From: Spirochaetota bacterium
GTDB lineage: Bacteria > Spirochaetota > Brevinematia > DTOW01
Length of the DNA: 6,779 nt
Reading direction: 5' to 3'
Assembly (NCBI GenBank): GCA_028276145.1
Contig: JAPYWX010000084.1
Location: 1-6,779 of the forward strand
Below the pieces are notes generated by a model that had not been told where the DNA came from, did no database searches, and saw only the letters and a list, made by a program, of their open reading frames with translations. Position numbers and translations under genes: made by a program. Below are positions 1 to 5,864 of this stretch, in pieces (the first letter of the stretch is position 1; the number at the start of each line of letters is the position of its first letter).

Positions 1-715
1 GGGAAGGGTAGTAAAAGGTGTAAATTTTGAGAATATAATTGATGCTGGTGACCCCGTAGAGAATGCCATATTCTACAATGATAATTATGCTGATGAAATT
101 GTTTTTCTTGACATAACGGCGTCATACGAAGAGAGGAAAACACTAGCGGATGTAGTTAGAAGGGTAGCTGATAACATATCAATACCTTTTACTGTTGGTG
201 GAGGTATTAGAACGGTAGAGGATATGAGGGAGCTACTCCTTGCCGGAGCTGATAAAGTGTCAATAAACACTACTGCTGTTAAGAATCCTACTATTATTTC
301 TGAAGGTGCATACAGATTTGGTTCTCAATGTATTGTTGTAGCGATAGATGCGAAGAGAGTAGGGGAACAATACAGAGTTTTCATAAAGGGTGGTAGGGAG
401 GATACAGGTTTAGATGCGATTGAATGGGCTATAAAGGTTGAAAAACTAGGGGCTGGAGAGATACTTCTCACTAGTATTGATACGGATGGTACGAAAGATG
501 GGTATGATATTGAACTAACGAAAGCAGTCTCAGAAGCTGTAAAGATACCCGTTATAGCTTCTGGCGGTGCTGGTAAAATGGAGCACTTTTTGGAAGTATT
601 CAAAAAAACAAATTGTAGTGCTGCATTAGCAGCTTCAGTTTTCCACTTCAGGGAAATATCTATAAAAGAGTTGAAACTATTTTTAAAGTCAAACGGAATA
701 AATGTTAGGATTTGA
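1..715 (+). CDS. hisF: Imidazole glycerol phosphate synthase, cyclase subunit HisF (5'-truncated by window)
   Basis: HisF with HisH converts PRFAR plus ammonia from glutamine into imidazole glycerol phosphate and AICAR, in cytosolic histidine biosynthesis. The reading frame is open from base 2 and gives 237 residues before TGA at 713-715. It follows T. maritima HisF (from memory) without gaps. By that alignment only about 14 N-terminal residues lie upstream, including catalytic Asp11. The second catalytic Asp is visible in VVAIDAKR (residue 116 here, 130 in the full protein, an exact register match). Phosphate-binding loops of the (beta/alpha)8 barrel are present: VGGGI near 65-69, ASGGAGKMEHF near 187-196 and AASVFHF near 210-216. 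The protein ends NVRI, as expected for the family. The next gene is not hisI/hisE, so hisF either ends its operon or stands alone; the upstream side is not visible. Identification is very secure. Confidence 0.97.
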   Translation, partial: GRVVKGVNFENIIDAGDPVENAIFYNDNYADEIVFLDITASYEERKTLADVVRRVADNISIPFTVGGGIRTVEDMRELLLAGADKVSINTTAVKNPTIISEGAYRFGSQCIVVAIDAKRVGEQYRVFIKGGREDTGLDAIEWAIKVEKLGAGEILLTSIDTDGTKDGYDIELTKAVSEAVKIPVIASGGAGKMEHFLEVFKKTNCSAALAASVFHFREISIKELKLFLKSNGINVRI

Positions 716-741
716 CAATGAGGTTCTACCTCTCTTATAAA
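712..741 (+). promoter_or_regulatory. Candidate promoter of the DUF2231 gene, overlapping the hisF stop
   Basis: A perfect -35 hexamer TTGACA (712-717) overlaps the hisF stop codon. It is followed after 18 bases by TATAAA (736-741), giving a predicted transcription start near 748, just before the ribosome binding site at 752-760. Between the boxes lies a perfect short palindrome, GAGGT-TCT-ACCTC (720-732), which could be an operator or a small hairpin. The boxes are seen directly; promoter activity is inferred. The downstream gene may also be read through from hisF. Confidence 0.4.
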
Positions 742-763
742 ATCCTTTAATAAGGAGGGGAAA

Positions 764-1303
764 ATGAAGAGAGTATCTCTTATCTTGCTAATTTCCTTCG
801 TACTATTACTTCCTTTAGGTGCTCTTGCGGGGGCTCATGAAAATGCTGAAGGTGCGAAAGAGCTCACTATTGAGGTTATGAAGGTACATCCACCTTTTAC
901 ACATTTTGGTATAGCATTTCCCGTTGCGCTATTGGTGCTTGAAATAGCTTATTTAATTTTGAGAAGAAAGCCCGATAGTATCGAGTTTACATTTATTGTC
1001 TTAGCATTGCTCGGAGTTTTAATAGCTACACTATCCGGGTATTATGTTTATGCACACATTGATGAGGAAGGTTTGTCAAAAGAAGGGCTTGAATTACTAG
1101 AATCTCATGAGCTACTAGGGTTCATACTTACAAGTGTTTACTCTGTTGTTTTGGGGCTAAGAATTGCCTACTCACTGATTAAGGATGAGAGCAAGAAAAA
1201 CATAATAAGATGGATATATTTAATTGTCATACTGCTATCTGTGTTCGCTGGGTTCTTCCAAGGTTCCTTGGGTGGTGAACTAGCTTATGGTGGTTTAGTA
1301 TAA
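764..1303 (+). CDS. DUF2231-family integral membrane protein
   Basis: A 179-residue membrane protein of the DUF2231 type; the biochemical role of the family is not established. Residues 1-22 form a signal peptide or first membrane segment (MKR followed by a Leu/Ile-rich stretch ending GALAGA). Four further hydrophobic segments lie at about 47-66, 75-97, 116-138 and 149-165. Family hallmarks are an N-terminal VHPPFTHFGIAFP (41-53) before the second segment, SGYYVYAH (91-98), ESHE (113-116) and a C-terminal GxLGGELAYGG (167-177). His42, His47, His98 and His115 lie at membrane edges and could be heme or metal ligands; that is inference. The start is fixed by an excellent ribosome binding site, AAGGAGGGG at 752-760, three bases before ATG. 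The gene follows hisF by 48 bases and ends just before a shared hairpin facing proA. Confidence 0.85.
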   Translation: MKRVSLILLISFVLLLPLGALAGAHENAEGAKELTIEVMKVHPPFTHFGIAFPVALLVLEIAYLILRRKPDSIEFTFIVLALLGVLIATLSGYYVYAHIDEEGLSKEGLELLESHELLGFILTSVYSVVLGLRIAYSLIKDESKKNIIRWIYLIVILLSVFAGFFQGSLGGELAYGGLV

Positions 1304-1316
1304 TTTTTTATTTTAT

Positions 1317-1336
1317 AGGGAGGCGTGAGCCTCCCT
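1317..1336. terminator. Hairpin between convergent genes
   Basis: A perfect 8-bp stem, AGGGAGGC (1317-1324) with GCCTCCCT (1329-1336), closes a GTGA (GNRA-type) tetraloop. It lies between the ends of the DUF2231 gene (stop at 1303) and proA (stop at 1350), the usual place for a bidirectional terminator. No clear T-run follows it on either strand; the T-rich stretch 1303-1314 lies on the 5' side for + transcripts. It may therefore act as a 3'-end stabilising hairpin or factor-assisted terminator rather than a classic intrinsic one. Confidence 0.6.
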
Positions 1337-1349
1337 GTAGAATATGAAT

Positions 1350-2627
1350 CTATGTCCTTATTTGTCCGTTTCCGTAGACTATCCACTTGTCAGCTGTCAA
1401 TTCCATTAGTCCCATTGGTCCCCTAGCATGGAATTTATGAGTACTGATGCCAATTTCAGCACCCAAACCAAATTCACCGCCATCAGTGAACCTTGTAGAT
1501 GCATTTACCATAACTGTTGATGAATCAATGTTCTCCAAAAACTTATTTGCTTCAAAATAATCTCTAGTTACTATTGATTCAGTGTGTCCTGAACCGTATT
1601 TTGATATGTGCTCAATTGCTTCTTCTGTGCTATTAACTATTTTAACATTCATTATGTAGTCAAGGTACTCGTTATAAAAGTCCTTCTCTTCGGCTTTCTC
1701 AATGTATTTCTTGGCATCTTCTGGAAGTTCTGAAACGACTGTATTCATTGTCAAATCACAAACTTTGAGTTTGACACCTGCGTTTATCAGTGCTAAAAGA
1801 AGGTCCTTCTTGTATGGGTAATCTTTGTGTATTAGAAGAGTTTCGGCAGCATTACACACAGATGGTCTCTGTGCCTTGGCGTTGACTGTTATCTTTTCTG
1901 CCATTTCCTTTTCAGCTGTCTTTTCTACATAAACATGGCAGACGCCTTTTTCCTGTCTCAAAACTGGCATCTTAGCATTCTCCACAACTGACCTTATCAG
2001 AGATTCACCACCTCTTGGTATAACAACATCTATGTACTCATCAAGTTTAAGTAACTCATTAACTACCTCATGTTCAGTTATATCAACATATTGTATCACA
2101 TCAGACGGCAAATCTACCTCCTTCAGCGCTTGGGATATAAATTTCATCATTGCCATGCTTGAATTTCTGGCATCTGAACCGCTTCTAAGTATTCCAGAGT
2201 TACCGCTTTTTAGTATCAATGTAGCTGCATCAAGTGTAACGTTAGGTCTAGCTTCGTAAACCATTAGGATAACTCCTATAGGAACCTTTATTTTGTTTAC
2301 CAATAAGCCGTTAGGTCTTCTCGAGCTATATACCACCTTACCTACAGGGTCATCTAGAAGTATTACTGTTCTTACTGATTCAACCATTCCTTGAATTCTT
2401 TTTTCGTTTAGTACGACTCTATCAATTAGTGCCTGTGACCTACCTCTTTGTTTTGCGAATTCTACATCTTTTTTGTTTTCCTCAATTATATAGTCAGCAT
2501 TCTTGCTTATGTAGTCTGCAATTAATTCAAGTGCTTTGTTCTTTTGAGCTGTTGTTGCTTTTGAAATGTACTTAAATGCTTCTTTTGCTTTTTTACCTAA
2601 ACTAACGGCATACTCTCTATAGTCCAT
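1350..2627 (-). CDS. proA: Gamma-glutamyl phosphate reductase (glutamate-5-semialdehyde dehydrogenase)
   Basis: ProA reduces gamma-glutamyl-5-phosphate to glutamate-5-semialdehyde with NADPH, the second step of proline biosynthesis in the cytosol. The protein is 425 residues from the chosen start, a normal family length. Visible hallmarks are the N-terminal helix region, IPIG-like KVPIGVILMVYEARPNVT, LKSGNSGILRSGSDA, VVIPRGG, the active-site segment NAKAQRPSVCNAAETLL with the catalytic Cys at residue 258, and C-terminal VNASTRFTDGGEFGLGAEIGIST followed by FHARGPMGL. I chose ATG at 2625-2627 because a G-rich ribosome binding site (GGGGGTGG, minus strand, 2630-2637) lies two bases upstream and homologues begin at about this point. 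An in-frame ATG ten codons earlier (2655-2657) would place that site inside the gene. No proB is adjacent in the window. Transcription is convergent with DUF2231 and divergent from the nitroreductase side. Confidence 0.96.
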   Translation of the reverse strand: MDYREYAVSLGKKAKEAFKYISKATTAQKNKALELIADYISKNADYIIEENKKDVEFAKQRGRSQALIDRVVLNEKRIQGMVESVRTVILLDDPVGKVVYSSRRPNGLLVNKIKVPIGVILMVYEARPNVTLDAATLILKSGNSGILRSGSDARNSSMAMMKFISQALKEVDLPSDVIQYVDITEHEVVNELLKLDEYIDVVIPRGGESLIRSVVENAKMPVLRQEKGVCHVYVEKTAEKEMAEKITVNAKAQRPSVCNAAETLLIHKDYPYKKDLLLALINAGVKLKVCDLTMNTVVSELPEDAKKYIEKAEEKDFYNEYLDYIMNVKIVNSTEEAIEHISKYGSGHTESIVTRDYFEANKFLENIDSSTVMVNASTRFTDGGEFGLGAEIGISTHKFHARGPMGLMELTADKWIVYGNGQIRT

Positions 2628-2686
2628 AACCACCCCCAAAGAAAATATTATTATCATCTACCAATTGAGTAAGCAAGTAAGTACAA

Positions 2687-2705
2687 AGAGAGGCTAAGCC
2701 TTTCT
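2687..2705. repeat. Inverted repeat upstream of proA
   Basis: AGAGAGGC (2687-2694) and GCCTTTCT (2698-2705) form an 8-bp stem with one G-T wobble around a TAA loop. It lies 60-78 bases upstream of the proA start and could fall in the proA leader. It shares an AGGC/GCCT core with the hairpins at 1317, 2868 and 2972. Function is unknown. Confidence 0.4.
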
Positions 2706-2719
2706 ATACTCTTTTTATC

Positions 2720-2742
2720 GTTGGAAAACTCCGTTTTCCAAC
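2720..2742. repeat. Perfect 10-bp inverted repeat, TCC loop
   Basis: GTTGGAAAAC (2720-2729) and GTTTTCCAAC (2733-2742) are exact reverse complements around a TCC loop. The repeat lies in the divergent intergenic region between proA (- strand) and the candidate RNA/nitroreductase unit (+ strand). Read on + it is followed by a loosely T-rich ATCTTTTACTT. It could be a terminator-like hairpin, an operator or part of a dispersed repeat; the sequence alone does not decide. Confidence 0.5.
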
Positions 2743-2767
2743 ATCTTTTACTTATCAAAAAGGTGTT

Positions 2768-2796
2768 TTGCCTCTTCACTCTCTGGTAAGCATAAT
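2768..2796 (+). promoter_or_regulatory. Candidate sigma70-type promoter for the structured region
   Basis: TTGCCT (2768-2773, 4/6 to TTGACA) and CATAAT (2791-2796, 5/6 to TATAAT) are separated by exactly 17 bases. The predicted start is near 2803, where the structured segment begins. No protein gene starts on this strand until 3006, so the promoter would drive either a free RNA or a leader of about 200 nt. Activity is inferred. Confidence 0.4.
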
Positions 2797-2867
2797 TAAA
2801 AAGTGCTTCAAGCGCAAAGTGTAATTAAGCACATTGCTTTTAGTAGCCCCCTCCCACCCTTAAGATT

Positions 2868-2893
2868 TTAAGTGAGGCTGAAGCCTCACTTAA
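2868..2893. repeat. Long perfect hairpin (11-bp stem, TGAA loop)
   Basis: TTAAGTGAGGC (2868-2878) and GCCTCACTTAA (2883-2893) are exact reverse complements closing a TGAA loop. It is the strongest stem in the noncoding region and forms the apical hairpin of the candidate RNA. No T-run follows it, so it does not look like an intrinsic terminator. Confidence 0.7.
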
Positions 2894-2971
2894 CCTGATA
2901 AAGAAGCACCGTTTAGCATTATGTGCTTCAAGTACTTAATTAGGAAGGTACTATGAATCACCACTAAGTTG

Positions 2972-2990
2972 AAAAGGCTCTGCCTTTTTT
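2972..2990 (+). terminator. Terminator-like hairpin before the nitroreductase gene
   Basis: AAAAGGC (2972-2978), loop TCT and GCCTTTT (2982-2988), with the T-run continuing to 2990, form a compact intrinsic-terminator shape on the + strand. It lies 15 bases before the ATG at 3006, with no protein gene upstream on this strand except the candidate RNA. It is therefore either the 3' end of that RNA or an attenuator controlling the nitroreductase gene. Confidence 0.55.
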
Positions 2991-3005
2991 AGAAAAATTT
3001 AATCT

Positions 3006-3596
3006 ATGAGACTTCCTAATCCTAGCTACAAAGGTAATAATTCACTTGAAGAAGTTCTTCTAAAGAGAAGGTCAGTAAGAGAGTATAAAAAACTGCCGTT
3101 AACAATTTACGAGGTATCTCAGTTGCTTTGGGCTTGTCAGGGAGTTACTGAGAATACTTTTAAACTTAGGACTTCACCATCTGCTGGTGCTCTATATCCT
3201 TTGAATGTTTATTTGGTTGTGGGGGAGGTAGAAGGATTAGAGAAAGGAGTATACAAATATAACCCGAATTGGCACGAAATAAAACTAATGAAGTCCGGAG
3301 ATATAAGAGATGAGCTATATAGGTTCTCACTCTTACAGGATTGTGTTAGAAATGCACCTATATCTATTGTGATTTCAGCAGATTACAGTATAACTACTAG
3401 GAAATATGGGAATAGAGGTATAAAATATGTGCATATGGAAGTTGGGCATGTTGGAGAGAACCTTTATTTACAAGCTACTGCTCTAGGGCTTGGAACTGTG
3501 GCTGTAGGGGCTTTTGATGATGAAAAAGTTAGAGAGTTACTCGGAATACCGGACAAAGAAGAGGTACTCTATATTATGCCTGTTGGTAGAGTGTAG
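3006..3596 (+). CDS. SagB-type nitroreductase-family flavoprotein
   Basis: A 196-residue FMN-dependent oxidoreductase of the nitroreductase superfamily, SagB/ThcOx-like branch. Relatives in peptide-modification clusters oxidise azolines to azoles; stand-alone thermophile copies have no established substrate. Visible features are LPNP (3-6), SLEEVLLKRRSVREY (13-27) with the FMN-phosphate Arg cluster, LLWACQGVT (40-48), TSPSAGALYPLNVYLV (56-71), and the C-terminal ENLYLQATALGLGTVAVGAFDD (151-172) ending YIMPVGR. The ATG at 3006 is forced, since an in-frame TAA lies at 3000-3002. No ribosome binding site is visible, suggesting a leaderless or weakly translated message. No azole-peptide cyclodehydratase or precursor peptide is next to it, so a toxin-maturation role is unsupported. 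The N-terminus is compact and lacks a signal peptide. Confidence 0.88.
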   Translation: MRLPNPSYKGNNSLEEVLLKRRSVREYKKLPLTIYEVSQLLWACQGVTENTFKLRTSPSAGALYPLNVYLVVGEVEGLEKGVYKYNPNWHEIKLMKSGDIRDELYRFSLLQDCVRNAPISIVISADYSITTRKYGNRGIKYVHMEVGHVGENLYLQATALGLGTVAVGAFDDEKVRELLGIPDKEEVLYIMPVGRV

Positions 3597-3608
3597 GGAA
3601 GAGAAGTC

Positions 3609-3638
3609 TTGAAACTTCGTAGAACTGTAATTTAACAT
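3609..3638 (+). promoter_or_regulatory. Possible promoter of the GmrSD-like pseudogene
   Basis: TTGAAA (3609-3614) and TAACAT (3633-3638) are 18 bases apart, with a predicted start close to the ATG at 3645, which has no ribosome binding site. This would give a leaderless or near-leaderless message. The match is modest, so this is low confidence. Confidence 0.25.
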
Positions 3639-3660
3639 AGACTTATGAAAACTTACAGTT
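3623..3660. repeat. Inverted repeat spanning the pseudogene start codon
   Basis: AACTGTAA (3623-3630) and TTACAGTT (3653-3660) are exact reverse complements with 22 bases between them. The loop contains the ATG at 3645, and T-run 3659-3663 follows the second arm. It could be a repressor site over the start, a hairpin hiding the start codon, or a weak terminator for the nitroreductase transcript. Confidence 0.35.
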
Positions 3661-5446
3661 TTTCTATTCATGATGTTTTGTCTAAAAATGCTGTTTCGTT
3701 CTTCATACCTCCTTTCCAAAGAGCATACGCATGGGGTAAACCTGAGATAGAAAGGTTTTTCTACTGAAAGGCCATTTAAAGGTGAGGACCCTCAAGTAAT
3801 TTTTGAAACTCTCAATTCTCTTGGAAAGCCTTTAACTTTGTCAGACCTTGTTAGAAACTACATACTTCTAGGGTTAAGAAGCAATGACCAGACGGAAATC
3901 TACGATAATATATGGTACCCTAAAATTGAGAAAGTTCTAGAGAATGATACTTCTTATTTCTTCAGGGATTACTTGCAATATAAAAAATCTACCTATCTAA
4001 AAGTTGTTAACGATAACAATACTAAAGAGCTTTATCAGGAGTTCAAAGAATTCGTAGAAAATGAATTTTGCGGAAGAGTCTACGATTTTGTGAGTGACAT
4101 AACGAAGTATGTTAAGTTGTACAAGTGGATTATTAGAGAAAACTATGACAGTAACGATATTATTTCAAACAACTCAAAGTACGATGCCGAAATTAAAGAA
4201 CTTCTTAGAAACATATTTCACGATATTGGGTCAGAGGCTTTCAAACCATTTGTTTTGGGACTACTTGAATACCATCAATACCCTAGAGGTGATATCAGAA
4301 TAAGTGATGAAATGCTAATTTCAATACTGAAAATAATTCGTACATACCTGATTAGAAGAAGAGTATTGAAGTTAACTCAAGGTGAGAATAAGAGTATTGT
4401 AACACTATGTAAAAGAATAGAAGACATAGCTCAAGGTAAGGTTTCAATTATAGAAATTCTAACAAACTTACCCTATAACCTTAGGTTTCCTAATGATGAT
4501 GAAATTGAAAATGCTCTCAAGAGTATGAATTTCTATGAGGAGCTTAAAGATTATGCTAAATTCATTTTAGGTAAGATTGAGGAAAACAATTCAAAAGTTA
4601 CTGTTAACTTTCGTAGTGACAAAGTCACTATCGAGCACATAATGCCACAAAAATTGAGTGAAGAGTGGAAAAAAGAATTAGGGGCTAACTGGGAAGAGGT
4701 TCATAAAAAGTACTTACACAACATAGGTAATCTTATACTTACGGAATTTAATGAGGAAATGGGTAATAAATCATTTGCTGAAAAGAAGAAGAGGCTTATG
4801 GCTTCAAACCTCAGTTATAGGTTAAGTATCATCAATGAGGATACATGGAACGAGGAAAGTATAATCAGACATCGAGATAGAATGATAAAGTGGTTCCTTG
4901 AAACATTCCCATTACCAGATGAGTATAAGCACAGTAACAATTGGAAGGCATCAACGGAAAGTGCTGTGGTAGAGGGTGAATATATATTTCCATTAGACGA
5001 TGAAGATAGAAATGTCCGTTTTACCAAACCTTTGGAAATTATTACTCGTGGTAAGAGTGTGAAAGTCGAGACATGGGTAGATGTATTTCTTAAGTTTATG
5101 AGATATATTTATGATTCACCTGAGTACGATTTTGATATAATCATGGACAATCAAGAAGAACTTTTTGGGAATTCAGATACTATTGTTAGGTGGGAAAAGT
5201 TGAAGGATATGATAGAAGATGACCCAGATTCCTATTGGAAGGATTACAGAACTCTTGACGGTAAAACTTATCAAGAGGTTGACAAGCTAGATAGTGAGAC
5301 TCTTTTTGTTAATGTAAGGATGTTCAGCTCAAACGTGTCTTAGAAGAATTTCAAATGTGATGGAGAAGTTTAATATGGATGGTGATGAAGTAAAAATAAG
5401 GATAAAATCAGCCGAAGGCAAGAAGGAGTTAGCGAATTTGTTTTAG
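3645..5446 (+). pseudogene. Decayed GmrSD-like type IV restriction gene (DUF262 + DUF1524)
   Basis: Intact relatives (GmrSD/BrxU type) are nucleotide-dependent nucleases acting on modified phage DNA. Segment 1 (3645-3767, 40 codons) has the DUF262 N-terminal signature IPPFQRAYAW and then stops at TGA. Segment 2 is open in another frame from 3751 to 5343. It starts mid-domain with GEDPQVIFETLNSLGKPLT and SDLVRNYILLG, the motif normally near the end of DUF262. The DGQQR motif and everything around it are absent, a loss I estimate at 150 residues or more. DUF1524 follows: TIEHIMPQ (His at 4636-4638) and YLHNIGNLILTEFN (His at 4717-4719), the His-Me finger nuclease pattern. A C-terminal domain covers about 4970-5340. 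Segment 3 (about 5318-5446, a third frame) reads CLRRISNVMEKFNMDGDEVKI and looks like the true C-terminus. The gene should be non-functional as a restriction enzyme; the DUF1524 part could still be expressed only from a non-ATG start such as TTG 3838. Confidence 0.85.
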
Positions 5447-5517
5447 GAATCTTAGTGCGTATTCTTGTTGAATAAATTAGTCCACTCATTCAAAGTAATT
5501 AAGGGTAGGGGGAGGGT

Positions 5518-5820
5518 ATGAAGTATTGTGTAAATTGTGGAGCACAAATTGATGATAGAGCTGAAATATGTCCTAAATGTGGTGTCAGACAGCCAACATT
5601 TGCACTAAAGCCAAAGGAAAGAGATAGAATAGTAGCGTCTTTGTTGGCGATATTCTTGGGAAATTTTGGAATCCATAAATTCTATTTAGGGAAGATTGGA
5701 CAAGGTGTTGTCTACCTTCTTTTTTGCTGGACATTTATACCTGCTATCATCGGCTTAATAGAAGGCATAAGATACCTGTTTATGAGCGAAGAAGATTTTG
5801 ACAGAATTTATAATTTATAA
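5518..5820 (+). CDS. Zinc-ribbon + TM2-domain membrane protein
   Basis: A 100-residue protein. Residues 4-21 form a zinc ribbon (CVNCG and CPKCG, Cys 4, 7, 18, 21). A short linker leads to a TM2 domain: SLLAIFLGNFGIHKFYLGK (41-59) and a second membrane segment at about 62-82 ending in IEGIRYLF. The GxHKFYLGK turn is the diagnostic TM2 motif. The family role is unknown; it is a small two-helix membrane protein. The start is preceded by a very G-rich ribosome binding region (GGGTAGGGGGAGGG, 5503-5516) running almost into the ATG. The gene is intact although it lies between two broken restriction/modification genes, so it may belong to the same accessory island or to the older backbone. Confidence 0.88.
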   Translation: MKYCVNCGAQIDDRAEICPKCGVRQPTFALKPKERDRIVASLLAIFLGNFGIHKFYLGKIGQGVVYLLFCWTFIPAIIGLIEGIRYLFMSEEDFDRIYNL

Positions 5821-5848
5821 AGAATTTTTAGTTAAATTGAAGATACTT

Positions 5849-5854
5849 TATAAT
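5849..5854 (+). promoter_or_regulatory. -10 box upstream of the methyltransferase remnant
   Basis: A perfect TATAAT lies 10 bases before the ATG at 5865. No convincing -35 box is found at 16-18 bases (5826-5831 is TTTTAG), and no ribosome binding site precedes the ATG, so any message would start about at the start codon. One arm of an 8-bp inverted repeat (TTATAAAG 5815-5822 with CTTTATAA 5846-5853) overlaps this box. Confidence 0.35.
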
Positions 5855-5864
5855 ATATCTGCTC

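Larger units (their letters stand above)
2803..2990 (+). ncRNA. Candidate structured small RNA or leader RNA (novel)
   Basis: This is a predicted transcript of about 188 nt between a plausible promoter (2768-2796) and a terminator-like hairpin (2972-2990). By eye the arms pair: TAATTAAG (2822-2829) with CTTAATTA (2935-2942), or alternatively AAGCACAT (2827-2834) with ATGTGCTT (2921-2928), and TGCT (2835-2838) with AGCA (2915-2918). A strong apical hairpin sits at 2868-2893. The middle leaves two unpaired flanks, one of them very C-rich (CCCCCTCCCACCC, 2847-2859). A rod with an internal bubble is superficially like 6S RNA, but I see no decisive 6S sequence signature and match no known riboswitch. 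It may instead be the 5' leader of the nitroreductase gene, or a degenerate transposon-type repeat. The boundaries are predictions. Confidence 0.35.

Noticed and set aside
85..603. Long antisense frames within hisF (85-270 and 325-603, - strand)
   Set aside because: They mirror hisF codons and encode low-complexity Ser/Ile/Thr-rich peptides with no motif.
2032..2259. + strand frame inside proA
   Set aside because: A shadow of the proA coding sequence, Ser-rich and without any domain or ribosome binding site.
2628..2657. Ten-codon N-terminal extension of proA from the ATG at 2655-2657
   Set aside because: The strong G-rich ribosome binding site at 2630-2637 lies inside the extension and directly before the ATG at 2625-2627, and ProA homologues start there.
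2652..2690. Promoter for proA on the - strand (TTGCTT with TAATAA, 17-base spacing)
   Set aside because: Both hexamers are weak and the region is AT-rich, so the match is no better than expected by chance.
2822..2942. MITE or IS remnant with TAATTAAG/CTTAATTA terminal repeats
   Set aside because: No flanking target duplication is visible and no transposase fragment is present. Kept only as an alternative to the structured-RNA reading; a genome-wide copy count would decide.
2803..2990. 6S RNA or a known riboswitch class
   Set aside because: The rod-with-bubble shape is suggestive of 6S, but I cannot see decisive conserved sequence, and no FMN, TPP, SAM, c-di-GMP or fluoride motif is recognisable. 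Needs a covariance-model search.
4109..5027. Extra frames within the DUF1524 region (4109-4303 + and 4815-5027 -)
   Set aside because: They overlap the well-supported DUF1524 reading frame and have no recognisable features.
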